A DNA stretch of 64,000 bases from Halobaculum litoreum. GTDB taxonomy: Archaea; Halobacteriota; Halobacteria; Halobacteriales; Haloferacaceae. The translations under genes and the position numbers were made by a program. The notes under the pieces are model-generated. The model worked only from the letters and a program-made list of their open reading frames with translations. It did no database searches and had not been told where the DNA came from. The DNA is taken from NCBI RefSeq assembly GCF_030127125.1, contig NZ_CP126156.1, forward strand, positions 1,612,001 to 1,676,000, read 5' to 3'. The first letter of the stretch is position 1; every line of letters starts with the position of its first letter. This document shows, piece after piece, positions 36,472-47,341 of this stretch.

Positions 36472-37549
36472 GCCGCGACGACGGGGAACCGCTGTTGTCG
36501 GTGCGCGGCCTCCGGACCCGCTTCCCCACGCCCGACGGCGTCGTCCGCGCCGTCGACGGCGTCTCCTTCGACGTGCACCCCGGCGAGACGGTGTGCCTCG
36601 TCGGCGAGTCGGGGTCGGGGAAGACGGTCACCTGCGAGTCGATCGGCGGGATCGTGGACGCGCCCGGCGAGGTCGACGGCGGCGAGGTCCGGTTCGACGA
36701 CCGCGACCTCACCGAGCGCTCCGAACGGGAGCTGCGGTCGATCCGCGGGGACCGGATCGCGTACGTGTTCCAGGACCCGCAACGCTCCCTCGACCCCGTC
36801 TACACGGTCGGCGACCAGGTCGCCGAGGCCGTCGGCTACCACCGCGGCGTCGACGGCGCGACCGCCCACGACCGCGCCGTCGACCTGCTCGACCGGGTCG
36901 GGCTCCCCGACGCCGGCGGCCGCGCGGACGACTACCCCCACCAGCTCTCCGGCGGGATGAAACAGCGGGTCGCCGTCGCGATGGCGTTGGCCGGCGAGCC
37001 GGACCTCCTGATCGCCGACGAGCCGACGACCGCGCTCGACGTGACCGTGCAGGCGCGGATCCTCGACCTGTTCGCGGACCTCGGCGCCGAGGCGGACCTC
37101 GCGACGCTGTTCGTCACGCACGACCTCGGCGTCGTCGCCGGGATCGCCGACCGCGTCGTCGTCATGTACGGCGGCCGCGTGATGGAGCGCGGCGACGTGA
37201 CCCAGGTGTTCGAGCGGCCGGCCCACCCGTACACCCGGGCGCTCCTCGGGTCGCTCCCCGGGCGCGACGGCGAGCGGATCGGGGGCGAACCCCCCGACCT
37301 GATCGACCCTCCCGAGGGGTGCCGGTTCCACCCGCGGTGTCCCCACGCGGTCGCCGAGTGCCGCGGCGGGGACCACCCGCCGGTGTACGACGCGGTCGCC
37401 GGCGGCGAGGCCGCGTGTGTGTTCCACGACGGCGTGCGCGACCCCACGGCCCTCGACCGTGGCGCCGGCGACCCCGGCGACGGCGACCCGACGGCGACCC
37501 CCGCGGCGCGCGACGGGGCGGGGTCCGGCGCGGGGGTGGTGACCGGTGA
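36468..37549 (+). CDS. dppD: DppD-type peptide ABC transporter ATPase
   Basis: An ABC ATPase of the OppD/DppD group. Walker A is GESGSGKTVT, the Q loop YVFQDPQRSLDP, the signature LSGGMKQRVAVAMAL, Walker B LLIADEPTTALD and the H loop VTHDLGVV. The OppD/F C-terminal motif with Cys residues (CRFHPRCPHAVAEC) is complete near 37320-37365. The frame then has no stop before dppF: the natural TGA at 37547-37549 is in another frame, so an indel is likely in the G/C-rich linker between 37430 and 37545. The given end is that inferred stop. Confidence 0.8.
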
Positions 37550-38835
37550 GCCGACGCGGGACGGCCGACGACGGGTCGACCGGGGACGCCCGAGCGACCG
37601 ACGGCGACGGACCCCCCGCGGACGGCGACCGACCGGCCGGTCCCTCGGGGTCGGAGCCGCTCGTGGCGGTCGAGGGACTGGAGAAACACTACCCCGTGCG
37701 GTCCGGATTGCTCCGGCGGCGGACCGGCGCCGTCCGCGCCGTCGACGGCGTCTCCTTCGAGGTCGGTCGCGGGGAGGCGCTCGGGCTGGTCGGGGAGTCC
37801 GGGTGCGGGAAGTCGACGGTGGCGGAGACCCTGCTCCGGTTGGAGGAGCCGACCGGCGGCACGGTCCGGTTCGACGGGACCGAGGTGTCCGGGGACGTCG
37901 ACGACGCCACGATCGACGACCTCCGCCGGCGGACCGCGACGGTGTTCCAGGACCCGGCCGACAGTCTCGACCCGCGGATGCCCGTCGGCGAGTCGGCCGC
38001 CGAGCCGCTCGCGGTCCGCGGGGTCGCCCGCGACCGCCGGCGCGACCGCGTCGCGACGCTGTTCGAGCGGGTCGGTCTCTCGCCGGACCTGCGCGACCGC
38101 TACCCCCACGAACTGTCCGGGGGGCAAAAGCGGCGCGTCACCGTCGCCCGGTCGCTCGCGCTCGACCCCGAGTTCGTCGTGCTCGACGAACCGACCGCCG
38201 CCCTCGACGTGAGCGTGCAGGCGGCGATCCTCGACCTGCTCGCGGAGCTGCGCGGCCGGTTCGGCCTCTCGTTGCTCCTGATCAGTCACGACATGAGCGT
38301 GGTCCGGGAGGCGTGCGACCGCGTGGCGGTCATGTACGCCGGCGAGATCGTCGAGACGGGACCGACCGCGGCGGTGCTCGACGACCCCGCCCACCCGTAC
38401 ACCCGGGCGCTCGCCGCGGCAGTCCCGACGCCGGACCCCCGCGCGGGCCGGCCCGAGAACACCCTCTCGGGGGCGGTGCCGGACCCGTCCGACCCGCCGG
38501 ACGGCTGTCGGTTCCACACGCGGTGTCCGGAGGTGATCCCCCCGGCGGGGAGCGCGCTCTCGAGCGAGGAGTTCGCCGCGGTGGTCGACTTCCGGACGGC
38601 GCTGGCGGACGGCACGGCGGACGTCGGCGGGTCGCGGTCGGCCGACGCCGGGGACGGCCGCGAACGCGCGCTCCGGGAGGCGTACGGCCTCCCCGACCCG
38701 GGCGGCGAGGAGGGGAGGCGCTCGTGGCGGCGCTCGCGCTCGCGGCGGACGGCGACGACGACGCCGCGCTCGCGCGCCTGCGCGAGGCGTTCCCGTCGGT
38801 CTGTCTCGGCGAGGCGCCGGCACGGACGCCGGTAG
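37546..38835 (+). CDS. dppF: DppF-type peptide ABC transporter ATPase
   Basis: The second ATPase, starting at GTG in a GTGA overlap. After about 40 disordered residues it has Walker [12 protein letters not shown] loop [11 protein letters not shown], signature [17 protein letters not shown], Walker [13 protein letters not shown] and H loop ISHDMSVV, then [13 protein letters not shown]. The end is probably misread: at about 38715 the likely C-terminus ([20 protein letters not shown], then [12 protein letters not shown]) continues in another frame to a stop at 38919-38921. The break lies in a GGAGGGGAGG run. Confidence 0.85.
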   Translation: MSRRGTADDGSTGDARATDGDGPPADGDRPAGPSGSEPLVAVEGLEKHYPVRSGLLRRRTGAVRAVDGVSFEVGRGEALGLVGESGCGKSTVAETLLRLEEPTGGTVRFDGTEVSGDVDDATIDDLRRRTATVFQDPADSLDPRMPVGESAAEPLAVRGVARDRRRDRVATLFERVGLSPDLRDRYPHELSGGQKRRVTVARSLALDPEFVVLDEPTAALDVSVQAAILDLLAELRGRFGLSLLLISHDMSVVREACDRVAVMYAGEIVETGPTAAVLDDPAHPYTRALAAAVPTPDPRAGRPENTLSGAVPDPSDPPDGCRFHTRCPEVIPPAGSALSSEEFAAVVDFRTALADGTADVGGSRSADAGDGRERALREAYGLPDPGGEEGRRSWRRSRSRRTATTTPRSRACARRSRRSVSARRRHGRR

Positions 38836-39036
38836 ACCGGTCGGAGGGGGCCCGGACCGAGGACGGCGACGACACGGGCTCCCGCGTCGGGACGGCCGCG
38901 TGTCACCTCACCGACCGGTGAGGGGGCGGCGCCTTCTCAGGCGGCGCCGGGGCGCGCGGGCGACGTGAGGCGTGACCGGCGGCCCCGCTGGGCGTCCGGA
39001 CCGTGTTCGAGCCGTGGGCGCGTTCGGCACCGTCGG

Positions 39037-39186
39037 GTGGACCGGCCGAGCCGGCTCCGCACCGTCGCGGCCGCGCGGTCGACGCGCCTCGCGTTCGCCG
39101 GCCTCCTCGCGGTCGTCGTGCTCGTCGCGGTCGTCCGGGCGGCGCGTCGCCGTCTCGCCGCTCGGCGGCGGGCGGAAACGACGTAG
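39037..39186 (+). CDS. Possible 49-residue single-span membrane protein
   Basis: A short frame from GTG 39037. A basic N-terminus (DRPSRLRTVAAARSTR) is followed by one hydrophobic helix (LAFAGLLAVVVLVAVV) and a basic tail (RAARRRLAARRRAETT). It lies alone between dppF and the HTH gene. The Arg-rich ends could be a by-product of G/C-rich DNA, so the call is weak. Confidence 0.3.
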   Translation: MDRPSRLRTVAAARSTRLAFAGLLAVVVLVAVVRAARRRLAARRRAETT

Positions 39187-39201
39187 GAGGGGGCGGTGGA
39201 C

Positions 39202-39495
39202 CTACCGGGCGGACGCGGACCGCTCGTGGGCGAGCCCGATCTCCGGCTCGTCGGGATCGCGCTCCCCGTCCTCGAGGGAGTAGAAGCGCTGTCGTGCGTC
39301 CATGATGTTCAGCTCCTCTCTGAGCACGTCCGCCTCGCGGAGCTCCTCGAGCGCGTAGCGGACGGTCCGCTGTGGCAGCAGCGTCTCCTCGGCGAGCGCG
39401 GCCTGTGTGAGTCGCTCGTGTCGTTCGAGGACGACGAACACCAGCTTCGCGCTGGGCGGGAGCTCCGCCACCGCCGACCGCAGGTCCGTTGGCAT
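39202..39495 (-). CDS. Small winged-helix regulator (MarR/TrmB-like)
   Basis: A 97-residue protein with a winged helix at about residues 10-75. The recognition region is LTQAALAEETLLPQRTVRYAL followed by the wing ELNIMDARQRFYSL. There is no ligand domain. Such mini-regulators are abundant in haloarchaea. It is divergent from pcm, 131 bases apart, which makes that gene a candidate target, though self-regulation is as likely. Confidence 0.7.
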   Translation of the reverse strand: MPTDLRSAVAELPPSAKLVFVVLERHERLTQAALAEETLLPQRTVRYALEELREADVLREELNIMDARQRFYSLEDGERDPDEPEIGLAHERSASAR

Positions 39496-39626
39496 CGGTA
39501 GGGCCCACTCCCGGCATCGCAAAGACGCTCTGCATCGTGTGCACCGGACGCGCACAACCGACCGCCACGCCGCGGTCCGGGGCGGCGAGCGTGCGGTTCA
39601 TTAGCTGTGAGGTCGTGCGGTCGGCC

Positions 39627-40398
39627 ATGGACGGACCCGACCCGGCGCTGCTGCGCGAGGACATGCTCGACTCGGTCGAGCACACGCTCGGTCGCGCGGT
39701 CGCGCCGGCGGTTCGGGAGGCGATGGCGACGGTCCCCCGCGAGGAGTTCGTCGCCGAGGCGCCGTACGCGAACCGGGCGGGCGAACAGGGCGGGACGCGC
39801 GTGCTCGCGCCGGCGACGGTCGCGCGGCTGCTGTCGGCGCTTGAGGCGGACGCGGGCGACGAGACGCTCGTCGTCGGCGCCGGCGTCGGCTACACCGCGG
39901 CGGTGCTGGCGGAGGTGGTGGGCGCGAGACACGTCCACGCCGTCGACATCTCCCGGCGGATGGTGTACGACGCCCGGCAGAACCTCTCGGCGGCCGGCCA
40001 CGGCGCGGTGCTCGTCGACCGCGCCGACGGCGCCCGCGGGCTCCCCGCGTACGCCCCGTTCGACCGCGTGCTCGTCGAGGCGGCGGCCGTCGAGCCGCCG
40101 CGCGATCTCGCGGACCAGCGGCTCCGGGGGCCGGCTGGTCCTCCCGCGCGGACGGGGCGCCGACCAGACGGTCGTCGCGTTCGAGCCCGACGAGGCCGGG
40201 CGGCTCCACGAGGCCGACACCGCGGGCCCGGTGTCGCTGTCGCCGCTGTTGGTCGAGGGCGAACAGGCCGGCGCGGGCGTGCGCAACCGGACCCACCGCG
40301 AGGACGCCGAGTTCTCCGACCAGGGCTACTTCGCGAAGACCGGGTGGGAACACGAGTGGATCGACTGGGACGACCGCCTGACCGGGACGGATCGCTGA
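39627..40398 (+). pseudogene. pcm: Protein-L-isoaspartate O-methyltransferase, frameshifted
   Basis: A SAM-dependent repair enzyme that methylates isoaspartyl residues. Present are MATVPREEFVAEAPYAN, the SAM site ETLVVGAGVGYTAAVLAEVVG, VHAVDISRRMVYDARQNL and APFDRVLVEAAAVEPPRDL. The next segment, GGRLVLPRGRGADQTVVAFEP, and the rest to 40398 are in another frame. The break is in a GGGGG run near 40127-40131. ATTA near 39600 fits as TATA for a leaderless start at 39627. Confidence 0.8.
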
Positions 40399-40465
40399 CG
40401 GGCGCCCCCGCCGTCGACCGCGCTTCGAGAGCTTTTAGCGACGCCCCCACCCACGACCGACAACC

Positions 40466-42178
40466 ATGGATGCCGACGGGGACCCGACGAGGGCCGCGGA
40501 CGTCGATCCGGCGGCGGTGCTCGCCGACGGGGGACGGCCCGACTGGTACCGCGACGCGGTGGTGTACAGCCTCGACGTCAAGACGTTCCAGGACAGCGAC
40601 GGCGACGGCTGGGGCGACTTCCGCGGGCTGATCGACCGCCTCGACTACCTCGAGGAGTTGGGCGTCGACTGCCTGTGGATCCGGCCGTTCTACCCGAGCC
40701 CGCTGCGCGACAACGGGTACGACGTCGCCGACTACCGCGGCGTCGACGACCGCGTCGGGTCGCTCGACGCGTTCGACGCGCTCGTCGAGGAACTGGACGA
40801 GCGGGGGATCCGGCTGATCACCGACCTCGTGCTCAACCACACCTCGACCGAGCACGAGTGGTTCCAGCGCGCCCGCGAGGACCCCGAGTCGAAGTACCAC
40901 GACTACTACCTGTGGACGAGCCACGTCGAGCAGGCGTACAACACGTCCAACATCTTCCCCGAGTACGAGGACGGCGTCTGGAGCTACGACGAGGTCGCGG
41001 ACAAACACTACTTCCACCAGTTCTACAACCACCAGCCCGACCTCAACGTCGCCAACCCGGACGTCCAAGAGGAGCTGTTCTCCATCGCGGAGTTCTGGCT
41101 GGAGCGGGGCGTCGACGGCTTCCGCATCGACGCCGCCCACCCGATGGTGCTGCCGAAGGGACACAACGCCCACCGGCTGGACGACCCGCAGTGGCTGTTC
41201 CGCGAGCTGAAGCGGCGGGCGCGCGCCGTGAAGGACGACGCCGTCCTGCTGGCGGAGGCCGACGACGAGCCCGACCGGCTCGACTTCTACTTCGCGGGCG
41301 GCGAGGGGTTCGACGCGCTGTTCAACTTCGTCGGCAACTCCCACGTCACCTACGGCGTCGGCGTCGGCGACACGTGGCCCCTGTACCGCATGTTCGAGCA
41401 GATCCCCGACGCCCAGCCGAACGGCCACGTCTGGTGGGCGAACTTCCTGCGCAACCACGACGAGTGGAACCTCCTGAAGCTCCCGCACGAGGCGCTCGAA
41501 CACGCCCGCGAGGAGTTCCGCGAGGGTCACGGCGACGGGCGCGACTCGTGGATCTTCGGCCGGGGCCACCGCCTCCGGCTGGCGGACCTGTACGACGGCG
41601 ACCACGACCGGATCGCGATGGCCCACAGCCTCCTGCTGTCGCTGCCCGGGACCCCGATCCTCTTCTCGGGCGACGAGATCGGGATGCACGCCGATCTCGA
41701 CCTGCCCGAGCGACAGGCCGTCCGCACGCCGATGCGGTGGGACGGCGACGAGCCGAACGCGGGCTTCTCGACGGCCGCCCCCGAGGAGTTGGTGCTCCCG
41801 GTCGACGGCACCGGCTGGCCGGGCGTGTATCAGGCCGACGCCGCCGGCCAGCGCGGCGTCGAGGGGTCGCTGTTCGAGCGCGTCGCCGACGCCACCGCGG
41901 CCCGGGCGGCGAGCCCGGAGGTCGCGCGCGGCGACTGTTCGATCGTCCACGTCGACCCGAAGGAGGTGTGGGCCCACCGCTTCGACCACGACGGGACGAC
42001 GCTGCTGGCGGTCCACAACTTCGCCGACGAGCCGCGCGAGGTCGTCGCCGACGTCGACGTCGCCCCGGACGCCGTCGAGCGCGTGCTCGGCGCGTCCGAC
42101 TACGACCTCGTCGACGACGGCGTGCGCGTGACGCTGGGCGGCTGTGACTACCTCTGGCTGCGCGGCGAGCGGCGGTAG
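40466..42178 (+). CDS. treS: Trehalose synthase-like GH13 glycosidase
   Basis: A 570-residue alpha-amylase-superfamily enzyme close to maltose/trehalose isomerases. The GH13 motifs are LITDLVLNHTS (region I), VDGFRIDAAHP (nucleophile Asp), LLAEADDEPD (acid/base Glu) and FLRNHDEWN. The opening WYRDAVVYSLDVKTFQDSDG and the WIRPFYPSPLRDNGYDVADY stretch are typical of trehalose synthase. It could equally be an oligo-glucosidase. It would connect to trehalose as compatible solute. CTTTTAG at 40432-40438 is a likely TATA. Confidence 0.75.
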   Translation: MDADGDPTRAADVDPAAVLADGGRPDWYRDAVVYSLDVKTFQDSDGDGWGDFRGLIDRLDYLEELGVDCLWIRPFYPSPLRDNGYDVADYRGVDDRVGSLDAFDALVEELDERGIRLITDLVLNHTSTEHEWFQRAREDPESKYHDYYLWTSHVEQAYNTSNIFPEYEDGVWSYDEVADKHYFHQFYNHQPDLNVANPDVQEELFSIAEFWLERGVDGFRIDAAHPMVLPKGHNAHRLDDPQWLFRELKRRARAVKDDAVLLAEADDEPDRLDFYFAGGEGFDALFNFVGNSHVTYGVGVGDTWPLYRMFEQIPDAQPNGHVWWANFLRNHDEWNLLKLPHEALEHAREEFREGHGDGRDSWIFGRGHRLRLADLYDGDHDRIAMAHSLLLSLPGTPILFSGDEIGMHADLDLPERQAVRTPMRWDGDEPNAGFSTAAPEELVLPVDGTGWPGVYQADAAGQRGVEGSLFERVADATAARAASPEVARGDCSIVHVDPKEVWAHRFDHDGTTLLAVHNFADEPREVVADVDVAPDAVERVLGASDYDLVDDGVRVTLGGCDYLWLRGERR

Positions 42179-42185
42179 CGCGGGC

Positions 42186-44101
42186 TCACTCGGCGGCGTC
42201 CGCGTCGTCGCGCTCGGCGGGGTCGACGGCCGGGAACCGCGCGACGACGCGAGCGCCGCCACCGGGGGCGTCCTCGTAGGCGACGGTGCCGCCGGCGGCG
42301 TCGACCGTCCACCGCACGAGCCACAGCCCGACGCCTTGCCCGTGTTCGGTCGGCGTCTCCGAGGCGTACCGCAGCGGCGCCCGACTGTCGTGTGTGATCC
42401 CCGGGCCGTCGTCGGCGACGCGTAACACCGCCTCGCCGTCCTCGGCCGTCAGCGACACCGCGACCGTCGGGTCCTCGAGGTGCTCGATCGGGTTCGTCAA
42501 CAGCTCCTCGGCGACGAGCGACAGCGGCGCCGCGCCGGCGACGAAGACGGCCTCGTCGGGCAACGCGAGCCGGACGTCCGCGGGGGCGCGCCCTCGAGCA
42601 CGCGGGTGACCGCCTCCTCGACGACGGCGGCCGCGTCGACCGGGTCGGGCCGGTCGGCGTCGACCACGTCCTCGCGGAACCGCCGGGCGCTGTCCGACAG
42701 CGCGAGGGCGTCCGCCGCCGCTTTCCGGACGTGGTCGGCGTCCGCCCGGACCGCGTCGACGTCGATGCCCGGGTCCGCGTCGGCGCCGTCGACGGCGGCG
42801 AGCACCTCCTCGATGTGGTCGGTGTAGCCGAGGACGACGTTGAGGCGGTTGCGGATGTTGTGTCGGAGGACGCGGTCCAACACCGTGAGTCGCTGGTCGC
42901 GGGTGACGCGCTCGCTCACGTCGCGCTGGAACCCGAGGTAGTGGGTCACCGTCCCGTCGGCGTCGGTGATCGGGGAGACGTCGAGGGCGTTGTACCACGT
43001 CCGCCCGTCCGCCCGGCGGTTCAACAGCACGACCGACGCCTCCTCGCCGGCGTCGATGGCGCGCCGGAGGCGGGCCACCGGCTCCACGTCGGTCGCGTCC
43101 GTCTGGAGGAACCGGGGGTTGCGCCCGAGGAGTTCGTCGCCGGACAGCCCCGTCAGGCGCTTGAACTCGTTGTTCGCGTAGACGAGGACCTCGTCGTCGT
43201 CGGTGTGGTCGGCGATGGTGATGCCGACGGTCGCCTCGTCCATCGCCCGCCGGTACAGCGCGAGGCGGTCCTCCCGCTCGCGCCGCTCGCGCAGGTCGCG
43301 CGCGAGGACCTGCACCTCGCCGTCGCCCACGTCGATGGCGGTCACCTCCACCGGGACGCTCGCGGGACGCTCGCGTGCGGTCCCGACGGCGTCGGCGGCG
43401 TCGGCGCCGTCGCGGTCGTCGGCGACCCCGCCGTCGGCGTCGCGCGCGACCGAGCGTGCCAACACGGTCTCCACCGGGCCGCCGCGCCCGGTGTCGGCGG
43501 CACACGCGAGCGCCGACGTGACGGCGTCGCGGTCGACCGGCGGGACCAGCGAGGCGAACGACCGCCCCGCCAACCCCGTCGGCTCCGCGCCCAACAGCGA
43601 CTCGGCGACGGGGTTGGCGTACGTCACCGTCCCCTCGCGGCAGCGGAACACGGCGTCGGGCAGGTACCGCACGAGGCGACGGAGGCGGTCGCGGCCCGCC
43701 GCCGCCTCCGCGGAGCGGCGCTTGGCGCGGGCCAGCGACCGCAGCCGCCGCTCCAGCGCCGGGCCACCGGCCGGGTGGGCGAGCAGGTCGTCGACCGCCT
43801 CGCCCGCCTCGCCCAGGGCGGCGAGCGTCTCCTCCGGGTCGCCGGCGTCCGCCGGGACGACCAACACCGCCGGGAGGTACGCCCGCGTCGTCGCGCGGAC
43901 GGCGGCGAGCGCGTCGGCGTGGGCCCGGAGCCCGGCGGCGTCGAGCAGACAGACGTCGAAGTCGGCGTCGAACGGGGCCGCCGCCGGCCCGACCCGCGGG
44001 ACGAACCCGTCCTCGCCGTCGAGCCGCTCGCGGAGCTCCGCGCGGACGGCCGCGTCGTCGACGACGAGCAGGACGGCGGCGTCGGGCGCGTCGTCGGTCA
44101 T
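42186..44101 (-). pseudogene. Soluble PAS sensor histidine kinase, frameshifted
   Basis: A kinase of about 638 residues without membrane spans. A receiver-like N-terminal domain (AAVLLVVDDAAVRAELRERL) is followed by one PAS domain (LPDAVFRCREGTVTYANPVA), a second PAS/PAC pair with FMN-PAS-like features (ANNEFKRLTGLSGDELLGRN), the phospho-His helix LRHNIRNRLNVVLGYTDHI and the ATPase domain. The last part (LVAEELLTNPIEHL and VADDGPGITHD) is in another frame after about base 42590. The receiver Asp is in VCLLDAAGLR, so phosphorylation there is possible. An indel near 42585-42598 joins VLEG to APADVRL. Confidence 0.75.
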
Positions 44102-44309
44102 CCGTGGCTCCCGTCGCCGACCGGCGGCGGTCCGGTCGCCGCTTCCCCCCGAGGTGTCGCTCGCCGGGTCCGTGTCCGCCGGCCGGACCGCGAGGACGTG
44201 TACATACCGGATCGAGGGAGCGTCGGCTACATAAGCAGGGGGGGAGGTGTCCGGCGCCTGGGGCGTCGCGCGCGCCGGTCGGCGACGGCGGCGGCCGACC
44301 GCGTCCCGG

Positions 44310-45314
44310 TCACTCGATCCGGAGGGGGTCGCCGTCGGAGGCGAACACCGCGTCGACGACGCGCTGGACGGCCGTCGCCTCCGCGAACGAGACGAGGTCG
44401 CCGTCGCCGCCGTCGAGCGCCGTCACGAACTCGTCGACGAGCGTCAGCGTCGTCGACGCGCGGTCGGCGCACAGCTCCCGTTCGTCGTCGGTGCCGGGGT
44501 CGGCGACCAGCCGGTACCACTCGGTCAGCGCCAACTCGCCGTCCGTCCCGGTCACCGTGATGGCGTTCTCCTCGGGGCGGTCGTGGTCGGTGAGCAGGTC
44601 GATCGTCCCGTGGACCGGCGCGTCGGTGTCGACCGCGCCGGCGTCGGCGCTCCCCTCGCCGCCCGCGGCGAACCAGCCGACGACCGACTCCTCGCACTCG
44701 TCGGGGCCGGCGTACTGCACCGCGGCGCTCAGGCGATCGACGCCGCCGAACAGCTCCCGCACGCCGAACAGGAAGTGCGTCCCCACCTCGCGGACCGGCC
44801 CGCCCTGCTCGCGCGAGCGGAGCCAGTCGACGTCCTGCCACTCGCGGGGCCACCGGGGGAACCGGAAGTCCAGCGAGACGCGCCGGGGGGTGCCGACCTC
44901 GCCGGCGGCGACCCGCTCGCGCAGCTCGACGAACCCCGGCGTGTAGCGGAACGGGAGGTTCACCGCGGTCACGAGGTCCGTCTCCGCCTCCAGCGCGGCG
45001 AGTTCGGCGCCCGCCTCGGCGTCCTCGGCGATCGGCTTCTCGCAGATCACGTCGACGCCGGCGTCGAGGCCGGCGGCGGCGATCTCGCGGTGGTGGACCG
45101 GCGGGACGCCGACGTACAACACGTCGAGGTCCGCGGTCGCCAGCATCGTCCCGTGGTCGGTGTAGGCGTCGGCGTCGCGCTCGGCGGCGAACGACTCGGC
45201 GCGGTCGGCGTCGACGTCGCAGGCGGCCGCGACGGTCGTCTCCGGGTGGTCGGCGAACGACTCCGCGAGCCGGGTGCCGATGACGCCACAGCCGACGATC
45301 CCCACGTCGTACAT
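44310..45314 (-). CDS. Gfo/Idh/MocA-family oxidoreductase
   Basis: A 334-residue NAD(P)-dependent sugar dehydrogenase-like enzyme. The Rossmann motif is VGIVGCGVIGTRLAESFADH; the family's conserved Lys is in DVICEKPIAEDAEAG; PFRYTPGFVELRERVAAG begins the C-terminal domain. Substrates in this family are sugars, inositols or their acids; none can be specified. It stands alone between two sensor kinases on the same strand. Confidence 0.85.
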   Translation of the reverse strand: MYDVGIVGCGVIGTRLAESFADHPETTVAAACDVDADRAESFAAERDADAYTDHGTMLATADLDVLYVGVPPVHHREIAAAGLDAGVDVICEKPIAEDAEAGAELAALEAETDLVTAVNLPFRYTPGFVELRERVAAGEVGTPRRVSLDFRFPRWPREWQDVDWLRSREQGGPVREVGTHFLFGVRELFGGVDRLSAAVQYAGPDECEESVVGWFAAGGEGSADAGAVDTDAPVHGTIDLLTDHDRPEENAITVTGTDGELALTEWYRLVADPGTDDERELCADRASTTLTLVDEFVTALDGGDGDLVSFAEATAVQRVVDAVFASDGDPLRIE

Positions 45315-45371
45315 ACCGGCGGGTTCGGCCGCGGCGGGATGTGCGTTGCCATCGCGGGACGCCCGCGGCGG

Positions 45372-47179
45372 TCAGTCGTCCGCCTCCGCGGGGTCGCCGT
45401 CCGACGACGCGTCGACCGCGTCGTCGACGAGCGGCCCCTCGGGACCGTGCGGCGTCCGCGTGCCGTCGACCGCGGCGCGCTCGTCGGCCGCCGCGTGCGT
45501 CGGGAGCGTGACCCGGACGACGTTGCCGTCGTCGTACTCGAACTCGATGCGCCCGTTGAGCGCGGTGACGCACCAGTGGACGATCCACAGGCCGATCCCG
45601 CTGCCGTGTTCGAGCGCCGTCTCGTCGCCGGCGCGGAGCGCGTCGATCTCCGCGTCGTCGATCGGGGGGTTGTCGTCGGCGACCTCGACGACGGTGGCCG
45701 ACCGGTCGTCCGGGCCGTCCGTGACCCGGACGACGACCGTGGGGGCGGGGCCGTCCGCGGCGTCCTCGGCGTGGACGATCGCGTTCTCGATCAGGTTCGA
45801 GACCACCATCGAGAGCACCGTCGCGTCGGTCCGGACCCGGGTCCGGTCGGTCTCGATCTCGGCGGCGACGTCGGCGTGCGGGTACGACTCGCAGAGTTCC
45901 CGCCACACGTCGTTGATGAGGTCGGTCACCTCGACGACCGACAGGTCGAGGTCGCGCCCCCTGGATCCGGCCGAACCGCTTCGCCTTCCGCGCGGTCGCG
46001 AGCAGCCGGTCGCTGGACGCGACGATCGCCCCCGCCTGCGTCCGGACGGCGGGGTCGCCCGCGCTCGCCCGGATCGCCTGGGCGTTCCCCCCGGGCGACG
46101 GTGAGTTCGTTCCGGAGGTTGTGTCGGAGGATGCGGTTGAGCACGGACAGCTGCTGTTTGCGGCGCCGCTCGACCGTCACCTCGTAGAGGACGAGCAGCC
46201 CGCCGACGTCGTCGCCGCGCTGGTCGGACAGCGGCGTGTGCGAGACGGCGAAGATCCCGCCGTCGGGGCCGCCGACCGTGAGCTCCCCCCGCGCCCGGAC
46301 GTCGTCGAGGTCCGCGCCCGCGAGGTCGGCGAACGGGACCGGGACCGCGTCCCTCCCGTCGACGTCGAACAGGGTCTCGGCCCGGCGGTTCATGTTCACG
46401 ACGGCCGCCTCCGTGTCGAGGACCAACAGCGGCTCCGCCAGGTCGTCGAGGGCGCTGCGCTTTGCGGCCCGCTGCGTCGTCGGGGCCGTCTCGAAGAGGC
46501 GCGTCCCGACGAACGCGTACGCGTCGAGGGCGACGTGGAACAGCAGCAGCGGCGCCCCGAAGTTCACCGCGGGCCACGGGCCGGCGCCGACGAGCCACAC
46601 GACGACGCCGGTGGCCGGGAACAGCGTGCTGAGCGCGATCGCGGTCGACTCGCGACGGTACAGCGGCCCGTACGTCTGGATCGCTCCCACCAACAGGAGC
46701 ACGCCGACGGCGGCGGTCCCGAGGCCGACCAGCAGGGCCGCGTACCCGGGGAGCTGGATCGCGTACCGGACCGTCGTGATCCCGAACTCCGGCGACCGCC
46801 TGAAGAACAGCCACAGGACGTCGTGGAGCGGGTGCGTGAGCGCGAGCAGCGACGCCGACGCCGGGACCGCGAACAGGAGCCGGAACCCACGGGACCGGAG
46901 CAGCGCCGACCGGCCCGTGTACGCGAGCGCGAACCCGAGGAACAGCGGCCCGAGCCACACCATCCCGACCCACGCGACGGCTTCCGCGTACGCTCGCACC
47001 GTGAGATCGGTCGCGAGCAGGCCGACGGCGTACGCGAGCGCCCACAGCGCCTGCGCCGAGAGCGTCGCCATCAGCCAGCCGGCGCCGGCCGACCCGCGGT
47101 GCCGGTCGAGATACCACGCCAGCGCCGCGGAGCCGACGCCGGCGGCGCCGGTGCTCACAACGATCGTACTCCCGATCAC
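45372..47179 (-). pseudogene. 7TM sensor histidine kinase, two frameshifts
   Basis: Start is GTG 47179 (a TTG three codons earlier is also possible). Seven hydrophobic helices (first about 225 residues) are followed by a PAS-like region (EPLLVLDTEAAVVNMNRRAE) and the phospho-His helix LNRILRHNLRNELTVAR. The frame breaks at about 46095 (a CCCCCC run) and the next 45 residues (NAQAIRASAGDPAVRTQAGA) are in a third frame; it breaks again at about 45960. The ATPase domain (VVSNLIENAIVHAEDA, VVEVADDNPPI, SGIGLWIVHWC) is complete. G1 reads VADDNPPI in place of a Gly-rich box. Confidence 0.75.
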
Positions 47180-47341
47180 TCCGGTCAAAGCTATTGCAGT
47201 CTACGGCTTCGTAGGGAAGAACATTGGCTTCCGAGGCGGTACACGTCGGGAGCGCGACGTTTCGCCGGTCCCGGACGGGGGCCGCGAGCGGCGCCGACGC
47301 CGCCGCCACACTGACGTGTCGACGCTCGGTACCGAACGGCG

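Noticed and set aside
35208-38921. Open frame of about 1237 codons spanning the transporter genes
   Set aside because: It joins parts of dppC, all of dppD and an out-of-frame dppF; only those parts are real.
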